Origin: Episyrphus balteatus
Taxonomy: Eukaryota > Arthropoda > Insecta > Diptera > Syrphidae
Direction: 5' to 3'
NCBI RefSeq assembly: GCF_945859705.1
Contig: NC_079134.1
Coordinates: 47,732,402-47,796,401 of the forward strand
DNA length: 64,000 bases
The notes beneath the pieces were generated by a model. It had not been told where the DNA came from. It did not search any database and was given only the letters and a program-made list of their open reading frames with translations. Both the position numbers and the translations under genes were made by a program. Positions 52,701 through 57,651 of this stretch are shown here, piece after piece. Every line of letters begins with the position of its first letter. The stretch's first letter is position 1.

Positions 52701-55700
52701 AAAAATATTTCTAGAGAGAAGAGAAATATGATCAAATCTCTTTAAACCGTAAATATAACGCGCTGTATTGTTAAAAGCAACGTTGATTTGCCGAAGCATT
52801 CCATATGTTTTCCCACTGATTGATTTATATTGGTATTCCAGTTCAAGGTCCTATATTAAAAATCATCCCAAATTGTTTGCCCTTTGCACAAATTCAATAG
52901 CAGAATTATTCATTATTTAGAAAATATGTTTGTTCAAGAGGTTTTTTACTGATAACAAAAAATTTAGATTTTACCGAATTAAGAAACAACCTATTTCTGG
53001 ATTTCAAAAAAAAACTTTCTTGCTGTGTTGACGTCATAGGTGTTTCCAGCAATTTGCTTTGGCATGTCAATTAAAAGCCCCATTCGATCCCGAAATTGGC
53101 ATTAAAGACTTTTTATTTCAGCCACGGATCCTTTTTCTATTGGAGTCTTTGCTTGGTACTTTTTTATTTCCAACTTATAGGATACTCAAAATCCCGAATC
53201 CAAGAATGTAATTGTGAAATGCCAAAGCTGAACATTTTTTCTTCTGGTTCTGTCGATATATTATTTCTGGTGTTCATTTCTCTCGGAGTGGCACCACAAA
53301 TAAAGCATTTTTGGGAGGACCTATATCGCGATAGCGCGCTACAAACTTTTCCATCAACCATTGTAAAAAGAAGCTCATGTTTGCAATGTGCTATTAGGTA
53401 CACCATTTACAAGAAGGCTCGTTGGCTTTAGATTACTTATATGTTTTTGCATTTCCTACTCTTCATTATAGTGGCGTAAGCCATAAAATTCAGTTAAAAT
53501 ACAAGAGATTGAAGATACAAGGTTTTTTAAAACAACACTTTTGAGTGCCATCTAGTTTTGAGTTTATTTAAGCTGCATTATTCTATTTTTTTTTTATTAA
53601 AATATTAATATTATTAAATATTATTATTATTAAGAGACCCATTTTTTATGAAAAACTCATTTTTGAAAAAAAAGTGGGTAACGCTACTATTGTTTGCATA
53701 GCTTCATTTTCATGAGTGTTTTCTTTTTTAAATATAAATTTTATCAGCCTGCAGTACCTTGTTGAGTTCGGCCTCGGGTTTTGCCATACATTTTTTTTTG
53801 GATCGATTAATCGAAGTGGAATTAAAGTAACTGAAAATAGGTTTTCGTCGCTATATTCGGCATCATTCATACTCATTTTATATCTGCTTTGCGTTGAACT
53901 TCCATCGCATCCCTATTTTGATATGAGGCGAAGAGAAACAATCTGGGTATTTTGTATTAAGAGATTGGAAGGATTCAAGATCGTTTTAGGCTTTAATGAT
54001 GCGCTTTACTGTTAAATCTAACGAGGCTGGTAATTTTATTTGTGCAGATACATCAGTGACCGTTAATGCTTCTTCTGCAGGGTAGCAGTTTTTTTTGGCT
54101 TCTTGAACTAGGTAGTATGGCGGGTAAATATTTGCATTAAGCTCTTTCAGTTCCTGTCGCATAGCCTTATATTGAAACTTGCTCATTTTCGTATTTACTA
54201 TGAGCACAAGGGCTTCTTCAGCTGCTATTATTTTGTTCCCCTTTTCTTGGCTAAATCTTGCCTTCTTAATTTGTGTGGCTCTTTGAGAAGACTCCTGTGC
54301 AGAGATATCCAAAGGAGATGGGAAACTTTCGTACGTTTTACCCCCCAAAACCCATTTGTTTATTTCGTGTTGTTATCTCTTTTGTATTCGTGAATAAATG
54401 TGAAAAACACACATAGTGTAGCCACAGTGTTTTTACGCACACCTATCCAAAAATGCATGATTTTTCACGCATACTTAGCCAAAAGCGTCCGTTTTTTCAC
54501 GCATACTTAGCCAAAAATGTCCGACGGAGCTTGTAGGCAAACCTGCATGACGTCAGAAGTTTCCCATCTCCTTTGGGTATCTCTGCTCCTGTGCCTCCTT
54601 TCTTGGTTCGACTTGACCTTAACTGCTCCTCCTCATTTTTCAATTGAAATTATTTCTCATGACTTTTGGCACTCAGCTGATTGTACTATATCTTCACCCA
54701 CTTCATTTTGAAACGCATGGTCTCCAATGTTCGAAATGAAAATGGATGCCATTGACCTGTAGTAACGCGAATTGAAAATGATGACAACAATCACTGCTGA
54801 TTGCGCCACAGTTTAATTTCAACAAAAATTATTTGATTAGATACCCATCATTGATACCAAAATATTAAAATTTCATCACATAATGAAACCCACCTTTTTA
54901 TGTCATTTAACTTCCGTATAAGTATTTTTTTGTTAGTTCTTATACAGCCTATTTTGCAAACTACACAAATAAGTATGATATTAAATATTTTCAAAGTAAT
55001 TAGCGGACTATTGTTAAAATTAACAACGAAAAAAAAAATATTGTCAAATGAAGTAGGAAAGTGTTTACCTTCACGTAAATCCAGAAGGAGGTGTAGAATT
55101 TAGAATATCTATATGCGGTGACATACTGCCCCGTCATTTATTTTTTCATAAATAACTCGTCACGTACCTTTATACCTACGTCTTAGTTAAAATGCGTGAC
55201 GCTATTCATACATTTTTTTTTGTTATTTTAACATTTCATAGACTGCTCTCATGGGAGGCGCAAATAGACAGTAACAATTAGCGGTGATTAGTGAGTTTCA
55301 AATTCGGTAAATGCTTCGACGACACCTTATATAGACACATGAAACACAGGAAAGAACCTTAGGAAGTATTTGATTGTCACAAACAGTAAATAATCCCACT
55401 ACACTACAATGGACTAGGTGTTAAAGGCCTTTTTCAGTAGTTCACAATATAGGTCTAAAATTGTTAAGCAAATAAACACGTTGGGTGACTGGACCTTGTT
55501 TGTCTTATAGAAAATACGAATAGAATCTTGAGTGTTGACATATTAATACTGCTTTTAAATTGAGTAAATCCTTATTTATAAAATATTTTCTATTGATGAC
55601 CAACTAAATAATAGTCCTGCGATATAAATAGACTATTCGAATCGATAACGTAAATAACGCACGTCACTTTTAAAAATTGACTTTTAAAAATGACGCACGC

Positions 55701-57029
55701 TACTTTTGAAGAGTGACACGAATAATTTTTAAAAATGACACACTTCACTATTGCAAAATAACGCTTGTTACTTTTTTAAAATGACGGGCGTTACTTTTGA
55801 AGAATGACGTGCGTCACTTTTGAAAAAATTACTTGCGTCACTTTTGAAAAATGACGTGAATTTGGAATTGACGCACGTCACTTTTAAAAAAATTATGGGC
55901 GTTACTTTTGAAGAATGACCCGCGTCGCTTGTGAAAATGACGTGCGTTACTTTTGAAAAATTACCCACGTCCCTCTTGAAAATACCGTGCCTCAAAAAAC
56001 GATGCACGTTACTTTTGAAAAATGACCCGCGCCGCTTTAGAAAATGACGCACGTCACTTTTGAAAAATTATTCGCGTTACTTACTGAGTTTGAATAAATT
56101 ATAAATTTGTTTTACAGATACTAGAGAGACAGGCTTTATGAATGCCGTAACATCAGCCGGTGTGACATTTGCCATGACAAAAGCTTGCACAATGGGTCAC
56201 CTGGTGCAATGTTCCTGTGAGAAATCTCATCCCCGCAAGAATCTTCTTTGGTCGATGGGTGGCAGTACATTCGAAACAGAGAACCAAGATCCATCGCAAA
56301 AGAAGAACCATCCTCTCGTGGCGAAACAAAAGAGAAGAATATTCAAGAATATTCCTCTTCCTGATGGCGACTGGGAATGGGGTGGATGTGGTGACAATGT
56401 AAACTTTGGCCTTGGTCAAGCCAGAGCCTTCCTCGATGCCAAGTACCGGAAACGTAGTGACTTGGGGAATCTAGTTAAACTTCATAACAATAATGCGGGA
56501 CGATTGGTAAGTTTAAACTTAATCAAACTGAAAATTGAACAAAAAATTAAAATTTCCATTAACATAGGCAATCCGCGATTTTATGCGACTAGAGTGCAAA
56601 TGCCACGGTCTATCAGGCTCATGTACGGTCAAGACTTGTTGGCTTAAGATGCCAACATTGAGAGAAGTGGGAGCACGTCTCAAAGAGAGATTCGATGGTG
56701 CTTTTAAGGTTGTTGCAAGAAATGATGGCAATAGCTTTATGCCCGAAAGCGAAACCATAAAAATGCCTAGCAAATACGACATTGTATACGCCGATGAGTC
56801 GCCAGACTTTTGTGAGGTCAACACAAAAACAGGCTCGATTGGTACTCATGGTAGGGAGTGTAATGCTACATCGCAAGGCGTTGACGGATGTGATTTGCTG
56901 TGCTGCAGTCGGGGATATGACCACCGAATAGTTAAGGAAAATGTCAATTGTAAATGCGTTTTTAAGTGGTGTTGCGAGGTGACTTGCAGTATATGTCAGC
57001 AGCGTAGAGATGTGAGCACATGCAGATAG
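7655..57029 (+). CDS. Wnt6: Wnt6 gene, four coding exons (whole-gene entry)
   Basis: Secreted Wnt ligand, 377 residues, acting outside the cell on Frizzled/LRP receptors. Exons 7655-7716, 48159-48379, 56118-56506 and 56568-57029 join in phases 2, 1 and 0 with GT-AG introns; the W at residue 21 and D at residue 95 are each built from two exons. Seen in the sequence: a hydrophobic signal peptide (residues 1-20), 24 cysteines, the lipid-attachment loop CKCHGLSGSC (residues 234-243, with S240 at the palmitoleoylated position of the family), sequons at N80 and N323, and a Cys-rich C-terminal domain ending STCR. Wnt6 is preferred over other Wnts because of the start of the mature protein (WAEGSNILLDPNLMCKKTRR), GDWEWGGCGDNVNFG and DSPDFC-like ESPDFCEVNTKTGS, which match Wnt6 as I remember it. 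Intron 1 is 40,442 bp and full of transposons; intron 2 is 7,738 bp; intron 3 is 61 bp. No stop or frameshift was found, so the gene looks intact. Confidence 0.93.
7717..10580. other. Start of Wnt6 intron 1, nothing identified
   Basis: AT-rich intronic sequence. It contains a short GTAAT microsatellite near 9020-9040. I see no coding signal and no clear transposon end. Confidence 0.4.
10590..11105 (-). pseudogene. MULE-type transposase remnant
   Basis: Three segments in different frames together resemble a Mutator-like (MULE) transposase core. From N to C terminus: IVPTIMLQLFSV (around 11040-11075), FNEQKKKESYDNFFKKLLEI...PIRTISDYEPAILSSIKNCFPNADHKKCLFHFGQ (10740-11022), and MLESLSFVPPPEEVSLYFTA...LLTWFNRQYLAW (about 10590-10725). 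The D-x-EPA and CxFHF-type motifs (C..KKCLFHF) are typical of the MULE domain. At least two frameshifts separate the pieces, so it is dead. It lies in Wnt6 intron 1, antisense to the gene. The family call rests on motif recognition only. Confidence 0.6.
13596..14828. mobile_element. hAT element nested in Helitron A
   Basis: Perfect 15-bp terminal inverted repeats (CAGTGGCGTAGATAG / CTATCTACGCCACTG) are flanked by the 8-bp target duplication ACGCCATG (13588-13595 and 14829-14836), which is diagnostic of hAT insertion. Just inside both ends are G/C runs that can pair (GGGGGGGATC..., ...CCCCCCCC). The internal 1.2 kb holds scraps of a hAT transposase. Near 14700 the + strand encodes TTERTFSNLKRIKTIQRSI, resembling the conserved C-terminal block of hAT transposases. 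A short frame at 13778-14038 may be another scrap. The element is not capable of moving on its own. Confidence 0.9.
14695..14762 (+). pseudogene. hAT transposase C-terminal scrap
   Basis: Reads STTTERTFSNLKRIKTIQR-like sequence, the S-x-ERxFSxLKxIK block of the hAT dimerisation region. It is preceded by an unrelated-looking AT-rich sequence and ends within the nested hAT element. It is far too short to be functional. Confidence 0.5.
15391..16660. other. AT-rich intronic sequence, nothing identified
   Basis: Contains poly-T/poly-A tracts and the trailing sequence after Helitron A. No coding or repeat structure that I can define. Confidence 0.35.
16660..17660. promoter_or_regulatory. Wnt6: Low-repeat intronic stretch, possible enhancer
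   Basis: Base composition is more balanced than its neighbours and I see no transposon ends. It includes homeodomain-type TAATTA sites clustered near 17475-17495 (TTTAATTAAAATCTAATTACAG). The short - strand frames at 16847-17135 show no protein family. An enhancer role is only a guess from composition and intronic position. Confidence 0.2.
18323..18612 (+). pseudogene. hAT (BED-type) transposase fragment
   Basis: Two segments resemble the C-terminal part of BED-type hAT transposases: SLLSLLDPRHKNLDVESEII (from 18323) and LDMFLKEPQIDYNVSDPLA followed by IWWKNNYPSLALLDLK (about 18495-18612). The order and spacing (LDPRxK, then SDPLxWWK.N...L..LA) match the family as I know it. Stops and frame changes lie between the two, and no intact N terminus was found. 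It is a relic, in the same orientation as Wnt6. Confidence 0.7.
18820..19130 (+). pseudogene. Tc1-like transposase fragment
   Basis: One open stretch from 18902 reads IFQQDLAPTTYIKIKHFFAI then QKFDVLDWHGLNPIENL and a stop. This is the second catalytic Asp (QQD) and the NPIEN block with the final Glu of Tc1 transposases. Only 29 residues separate the D and E, against 34 in Tc1 elements, because the usual W-P-x-x-S-P-D stretch is shortened. The upstream RKTLPVPNL-like part (18860-18900) is weaker. It is a dead fragment directly after an unrelated hAT fragment. Confidence 0.65.
19770..20350. mobile_element. Foldback element with long inverted arms
   Basis: The ends are CCAGTAATTTTAGG and CCTAAAATTACTGG, and almost the whole 581 bp is an inverted repeat around a short centre (about 19990-20073). 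Long stretches match between arms, for example CTACTGGGCTCGATTTTGG near 19805 and its complement near 20296, and GACCTGTTGCTCGGAGGTC near 19898 with its complement near 20150. The right arm carries an extra segment of about 60 bp near 20200-20260 that the left lacks. No coding sequence; no clear target duplication. Confidence 0.75.
20883..21509. mobile_element. 627-bp TIR element with TTA target duplication
   Basis: The ends CACTGGTCGGCAA and TTGCCGACCTGTG are inverted with one mismatch in 13 bp, and TTA flanks both sides (20880-20882, 21510-21512). A 3-bp TTA duplication fits a PIF/Harbinger-type insertion, but the family is not certain. No transposase inside. Confidence 0.6.
21513..22260. 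other. Intronic sequence, nothing identified
   Basis: AT-rich with short overlapping - strand frames (21792-22113) that show no family features. Confidence 0.3.
22260..23130. promoter_or_regulatory. Wnt6: Low-repeat intronic stretch with a TCF-type site
   Basis: A more GC-balanced region without transposon ends. AGATCAAAGG at 22819-22828 is a perfect match to the TCF/LEF (Pangolin) core, the nuclear effector of Wnt signalling. A single site carries little weight. Enhancer function, or autoregulation of Wnt6, is inference. Confidence 0.2.
23131..24659. other. Intronic sequence, nothing identified
   Basis: Complex sequence to about 23650, then strongly AT-rich. The two overlapping frames at 23229-23610 lie antisense to each other and neither shows a known domain. 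Confidence 0.3.
24660..25335. mobile_element. Foldback element, ~170-bp imperfect arms
   Basis: The left arm (about 24710-24900) reads GCACTTCTTGTGAAATTTCG, CTTCCCCTGTTCATAATT and TTTTCGCTACAAATTAG. The right arm (about 25125-25320) carries the complements CGAAATTTCACAAGAAGTG, AATTATGAACAGGGGAAG and CTAATTTGTAGCGAAAT in inverted order. A weaker match (CTTGTT...ATCCCAAA) extends the arms to about 24666 and 25335. No coding sequence inside. Confidence 0.65.
26225..26790 (-). pseudogene. Transposon-encoded protein remnant, unassigned family (copy 1)
   Basis: Segments in different frames, in order: HLSDQFDLVRDLGLSRRHLE then VLGSRI (near 26730-26660), FAVLLHNEKQFFLVTSPLAY then ATEMKDM (26410-26500), and GGYTNFLCYLCEWRN (near 26320-26370). 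I recognise these as blocks of a protein family found in transposon-like loci of many arthropods, whose blocks run LVRDLxLS...SLKAVLLHNG...GGYTKFxCxLCEWDSR. I cannot name its function. Frameshifts and missing blocks make this a relic. A second copy lies at 36690-37620. Confidence 0.55.
26791..27618. other. Intronic sequence, nothing identified
   Basis: AT-rich; no coding or repeat structure that I can define. Confidence 0.3.
27619..28515. mobile_element. Repeat element: ~140-bp tandem units inside a 12-bp inverted repeat
   Basis: Four units share ATTCAGCGGAAATGGGCGG then TTGCCACGCCCCCTGGCTGA, with ATTCAG at 27703, 27831, 27979 and 28118 (spacing 128, 148 and 139 bp). They are followed by a (GTCA)n microsatellite (28266-28300) and a unique tail. 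AGCCAAGTTCTC near 27620 and its complement GAGAACTTGGCT near 28505 bracket the block, suggesting a single mobile unit. No target duplication was found, so the boundaries are approximate. Confidence 0.55.
28516..31050. other. Intronic sequence, nothing identified
   Basis: The + strand frame 28858-29136 (92 codons) and the antisense pair at 29141-29449 have no recognisable domain. I see no repeat boundaries. Confidence 0.3.
31052..31091. repeat. 17-bp perfect hairpin
   Basis: GCCAATCTACTCTTTAA is followed by the loop TGAATT and the exact complement. It could be a remnant of a foldback element or an RNA hairpin; nothing else supports a small-RNA gene. Confidence 0.6.
32065..34139 (-). pseudogene. 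Sola-like DDE transposase with one frameshift
   Basis: The main frame runs 34139 to 32388 (583 codons). An acidic, Lys-rich N terminus holds three LDETTG/LDETSG motifs (residues 32, 59 and 112) and a basic stretch (140-156). A C-DVC pair (380-383) precedes a catalytic-looking core: FTVDLQ (D428), IIIFSDGCCYHNRN (D504), and GHTQMSCDSVHSTIE (D545, E552). Homology then jumps to another frame (from about 32470) that reads NKELFVPADFVRIIKEA and continues to the stop at 32065. The switch coincides with an 11-base T run (32471-32481), so a small length change there, either a real mutation or a sequencing error, breaks the gene. Expected role: cut-and-paste transposition in the nucleus. It lies antisense in Wnt6 intron 1 and is the best-preserved transposase in the window. 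Confidence 0.7.
34633..34659. repeat. Hairpin of the subterminal ACGAGGTT motif
   Basis: AACCTCGTAAC and GTTACGAGGTT pair around the loop TTCGA. It lies inside the right end of the 31702-34845 transposon, where the same motif is iterated. Possibly a transposase-binding site. Confidence 0.5.
34942..35577. mobile_element. 636-bp hAT MITE
   Basis: Perfect 13-bp inverted ends TAGGGCTGCCAGA / TCTGGCAGCCCTA are flanked by the exact 8-bp duplication TTTAAGTT (34934-34941, 35578-35585). Subterminal GTCGGGACA-type motifs are repeated inside both ends. No transposase inside, so it is non-autonomous. It inserted 96 bp beyond the right end of the 3.1 kb transposon. Confidence 0.88.
35733..35960 (-). pseudogene. 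HTH transposase fragment (copy 1)
   Basis: The - strand reads SERTVYRLLKENRPK, a Lys run, then KIDGFDKCTI. This resembles the N-terminal helix-turn-helix and following FDxxxI block of an IS630/Tc1-like transposase family of insects. A better-covered relative lies at 46550-47260. Only this short part is recognisable, with frame changes downstream. Confidence 0.4.
36690..37620 (-). pseudogene. Transposon-encoded protein remnant, unassigned family (copy 2)
   Basis: Blocks in order: YFGFPFRYQNESRAPHICCL, CVTLLTGWASGTRHH, VFGIPMLW, GRLFIDSSKVSLKAVLLHNG and AHATNMKESYENMK (37292-37603); then GFTKYCCFLCEWDSR (near 37200), NVLNIPLV...SPLHIILGLFKNFVKEKF (36913-37122), and KIHFLDSHLDFFPKNLG then PVSDEHGEPFHQDI (near 36725-36810). 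I know this block order from transposon-like loci in arthropods but not its function. About 60 residues seem to be missing between IPMLW and LFIDSS, and at least three frame changes are present. Same family as 26225-26790, and also antisense to Wnt6. Confidence 0.6.
37621..41959. other. Intronic sequence, nothing identified
   Basis: Over 4 kb with no recognised protein, repeat boundary or RNA gene. The frames at 39104-39304, 39380-39577 and 39808-40026 have no family features. Some of this may be decayed transposon sequence. Confidence 0.3.
41960..42815 (-). pseudogene. hAT (DUF4371/ZMYM-type) transposase remnant
   Basis: In order on the - strand: CYTFLLDCTRDSSRVEQMS (about 42710-42775), YYCRGQGYDNGANMVG (about 42525-42570), LNINPRAFFTPCGCHSWNLL then LVDAA (about 42420-42505), a TLKPLSDTRWESR block (near 42270), and LSLEFIISLHLWFEILLRVN with NVISK...IAIQHL (41990-42150). 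These are the successive blocks of the DUF4371-type hAT transposases. Two long frames (42246-42533, 41963-42238) are joined by a frameshift, and the dimerisation region is missing. Confidence 0.75.
43140..43407. mobile_element. 268-bp inverted-repeat (MITE-like) element
   Basis: CTTTTTGCAAAAGTACAAAA at 43161 is matched by its complement ending at about 43398, and AAAGCC (43140) and GGCTTT (43402-43407) extend the symmetry outwards with a gap in the left arm. No coding sequence; target duplication not found. Confidence 0.55.
44112..45074. mobile_element. 963-bp TIR element with TAA duplication
   Basis: The ends TAGGGTAAAACTATACAATA and TATTGTATGGTTTTACCCTA, extended inward by CGCCCCA / TGGGGCG, form 27-bp inverted repeats with one mismatch. 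TAA flanks both sides (44109-44111, 45075-45077). The motif GGGGCGTTTTGTAA or its complement is iterated near both ends and inside (44300, 44325, 44350, 44690, 45030). A 113-codon - strand frame (44402-44743) has no recognisable domain. A PIF/Harbinger-like origin is suggested only by the 3-bp duplication. Confidence 0.75.
45340..45940 (-). pseudogene. hAT transposase remnant
   Basis: In order on the - strand: FSLIIDDNTDISTKKCLVIV (about 45850-45910), KTFDSFYRLILPDNGQSETI with YEIIINSL (about 45740-45830), NLIGFASDNATSLNG (about 45680-45730), a segment resembling the CHSxxLxxxxACKKLP block (45550-45640), and LSGTRWL (about 45440). This is the block order of hAT transposases of the DETTDISTKK type, here with DDNTDIS, so one of the usual acidic residues has changed. 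Multiple frame breaks; dead. Confidence 0.65.
46550..47260 (-). pseudogene. HTH transposase remnant (copy 2)
   Basis: The - strand reads LTGLSEKTIYRIVRKFKLGT then VQSPKKKRRQRRW (about 47155-47225) and, in another frame, IDNFDFEAIKRMIYTFHI...KNNRSILCERG (about 46910-47110). This looks like the helix-turn-helix, basic linker and N-terminal part of an IS630/Tc1-like transposase. The catalytic region downstream (46550-46800) is too decayed to identify residues. Related to the fragment at 35733-35960. Confidence 0.45.
47261..48158. other. End of Wnt6 intron 1, nothing identified
   Basis: Ends in the acceptor TTTATTTACAG. The frame at 47679-47879 shows no family features. Confidence 0.35.
48159..48379 (+). 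CDS. Wnt6: Wnt6 exon 2 (N-terminal Wnt domain)
   Basis: The acceptor is TTTATTTACAG|GG at 48158/48159 and the donor AAAG|GTAAGT at 48379/48380, with phase 2 in and phase 1 out. It encodes residues 21-94, including four cysteines (35, 49, 70, 81), the Wnt hallmark RECEFQFKNRRWNC and the sequon NCT at residue 80. The 3' end (RKSMRKILMK) joins exon 3 through a split Asp codon to give the family motif DTRETGF. Confidence 0.93.
48380..50316. other. Start of Wnt6 intron 2, CG-containing low-repeat sequence
   Basis: About 1.3 kb after exon 2 (48380-49700) has unusually many CG and TGCGCA strings for this window and no transposon ends. It includes a 19-base palindrome, CCGACGTCG-T-CGACGTCGG (48600-48618), with two GACGTC cores. 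Regulatory function is possible but unsupported. Confidence 0.3.
48600..48618. repeat. 19-base palindrome with two GACGTC cores
   Basis: CCGACGTCG and CGACGTCGG are exact complements around a single T. GACGTC resembles bZIP (CRE-like) cores. Function unknown. Confidence 0.45.
50317..52679 (-). mobile_element. Non-autonomous Helitron, copy B (uninterrupted)
   Basis: On the - strand it begins TCTTATATATAAAAATGAG (52679 leftwards) and ends ...GGGTCAGCTAG at 50317, after the same GC-rich hairpin as copy A. The next bases give an A|T insertion site. At 2,363 bp it is collinear with copy A and carries no insertion at the position where copy A has the hAT (near 50880-50890). No coding region recognised; the short frames inside are by chance. 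Confidence 0.85.
52690..52860 (-). pseudogene. LINE reverse-transcriptase C-terminal fragment
   Basis: The - strand is open across YKSISGKTYGMLRQINVAFN then NTARYIYGLKRFDHIS. The NxxARYIYGLxRxDHIS block is typical of the region after the reverse transcriptase domain of Jockey/CR1-like non-LTR elements. It abuts the end of Helitron B, so the Helitron probably inserted into or beside it. Confidence 0.6.
53090..54350 (-). pseudogene. Transposon-encoded protein remnant, unassigned family
   Basis: Three frames form one decayed protein. N-terminal: AAEEALVLIVNTKMSKFQYK, IYPPYYLVQEAKKNCYPAEE, TDVSAQIKLPASLDLTVKRI (53990-54290). Middle: VTLIPLRLIDPKKNVWQNPR then PNSTRYCRLIKF (53710-53850). C-terminal: FTMVDGKVCSALS, QKCFICGATPREMN, MFSFGISQLHSWIRDFEY (53170-53380). 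I recognise this block order from transposon-like loci in insects and cnidarians but cannot name the superfamily. The CxxC may bind zinc. Upstream coding is cut by the hAT MITE at 54300-54585. Confidence 0.55.
54300..54585. mobile_element. 286-bp hAT MITE inserted in a transposon ORF
   Basis: Inverted ends of 29 bp, CAGAGATATCCAAAGGAGAT and beyond on the left, matched by the complement ending CTCTG on the right with one mismatch. The flanking 8-bp duplication CTCCTGTG is exact (54292-54299, 54586-54593). Inside are about three copies of TTTTTCACGCATACTTAGCC (from 54430). No coding capacity. The target was the N-terminal coding region of the unassigned transposon protein. Confidence 0.88.
54594..55650. 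other. Intron 2 sequence, nothing identified
   Basis: The first ~100 bp may continue the interrupted transposon ORF upstream (antisense). The rest has no recognised feature. Confidence 0.35.
55651..56081. repeat. ~23-bp tandem array, TGACG/CGTCA-rich
   Basis: About 18 degenerate units of roughly 23-24 bp, with a core like GACGTGCGTCACTTTTGAAAAA. It ends only 36 bases before the exon 3 acceptor (56117/56118). Many units carry TGACG or CGTCA, and some TGACGTGCGTCA. The 94-codon - strand frame (55768-56052) is a by-product of the repeat. Confidence 0.8.
56118..56506 (+). CDS. Wnt6: Wnt6 exon 3 (central Wnt domain)
   Basis: The acceptor is TTTTACAG|AT at 56117/56118 and the donor CGATTG|GTAAGT at 56506/56507. 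It encodes residues 95-224: RETGFMNAVTSAGVTFAMTK, ACTMG, the QCSC pair, a low-conservation basic linker (around residues 135-170, rich in K, Q and R), then GDWEWGGCGDNVNFG and LVKLHNNNAGRL. The linker is where Wnt6 proteins vary most in length. Reading frames on the opposite strand here are shadows of this exon. Confidence 0.93.
56568..57029 (+). CDS. Wnt6: Wnt6 exon 4 (C-terminal Wnt domain)
   Basis: The acceptor is ACATAG|GC at 56567/56568 and the stop is TAG at 57027-57029. It encodes residues 225-377: AIRDFMRLECKCHGLSGSC with the lipid-modified Ser240, TVKTCWLKMP, REVGARLKERFDGA, SPDFCEVN, the sequon NAT at N323, DGCDLLCCSRGYD and the C-terminal CxC...WCC...C..C cysteine cluster ending STCR. 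All 16 cysteines expected in this part appear to be present. An in-frame ATG at 56583 is internal and is not a start. Confidence 0.94.
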   Translation, partial: AIRDFMRLECKCHGLSGSCTVKTCWLKMPTLREVGARLKERFDGAFKVVARNDGNSFMPESETIKMPSKYDIVYADESPDFCEVNTKTGSIGTHGRECNATSQGVDGCDLLCCSRGYDHRIVKENVNCKCVFKWCCEVTCSICQQRRDVSTCR

Positions 57030-57164
57030 AGATGACACTTAAGTTTTTTTTTTTTTCAGAAAAATATTAAAAAAAAAAAACAAAATGTATTGTAATAGCT
57101 TATTTATTTTTTAGTTCTTTTTTGTGATAAATTATAAAATATGAGTTACTTAATTAATATTACA

Positions 57165-57354
57165 AATAAAAAATAATAATTGTTATGTATAAATTGTTTG
57201 GCAAACTATTTACCGCACGCGTATTAAATGTAGAAAATAAGTATTTTTTCTTTCAAAATTAAATTCATGAAGTTAATGAATAAAAAGATTTTGAAATTGT
57301 AATTAAAATACATTAATGTATAAGAAGTGAATGCATTTGTTATTGAAAAATAAA
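57165..57354 (+). terminator. Wnt6: Candidate Wnt6 poly(A) signals
   Basis: Three AATAAA hexamers follow the Wnt6 stop at 57165-57170, 57279-57284 and 57349-57354. They lie in AT-rich 3' UTR-like sequence, and T-rich sequence follows the last one. Which one is used cannot be told from the sequence. Confidence 0.5.
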
Positions 57355-57651
57355 TGCTTTTTTTTGTTTTAGTTTTTATTTGTATTATATACGAACGAAA
57401 TATAAATTTTTAGTTTAACCAATTGTTTGATATTTGTTTGATATTTGGATTGCGAAAAGGTAAGAAAAAGCATGGATAATTTTTCTTTTGACGTTGCACC
57501 ATTTTAAAAACCTACCCAAAAACATGGAGCATTATCGTGTTTTCAGGCTTAAAAGAAGATTGTTAAAAAAAAAATAATTGTTTCAGTTTTATCTCAAAGT
57601 TAAGAAAGCCTACATCTTTTTATCATGATAAGTTTTACTTAAATATTTAAC

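Noticed and set aside
55768..56052. 94-codon - strand frame (HSSKVTPVI-type repeats)
   Set aside because: Product of the ~23-bp tandem array.
56138..56647. 169-codon frame reading through Wnt6 exon 3 into intron 3
   Set aside because: The C-terminal part is intron; the GTAAGT donor at 56507 and phase-matched exon 4 give the correct Wnt sequence.
56519..57038. Antisense frames of 101 and 139 codons over Wnt6 exon 4
   Set aside because: They lie opposite a clear conserved exon and show no family features.
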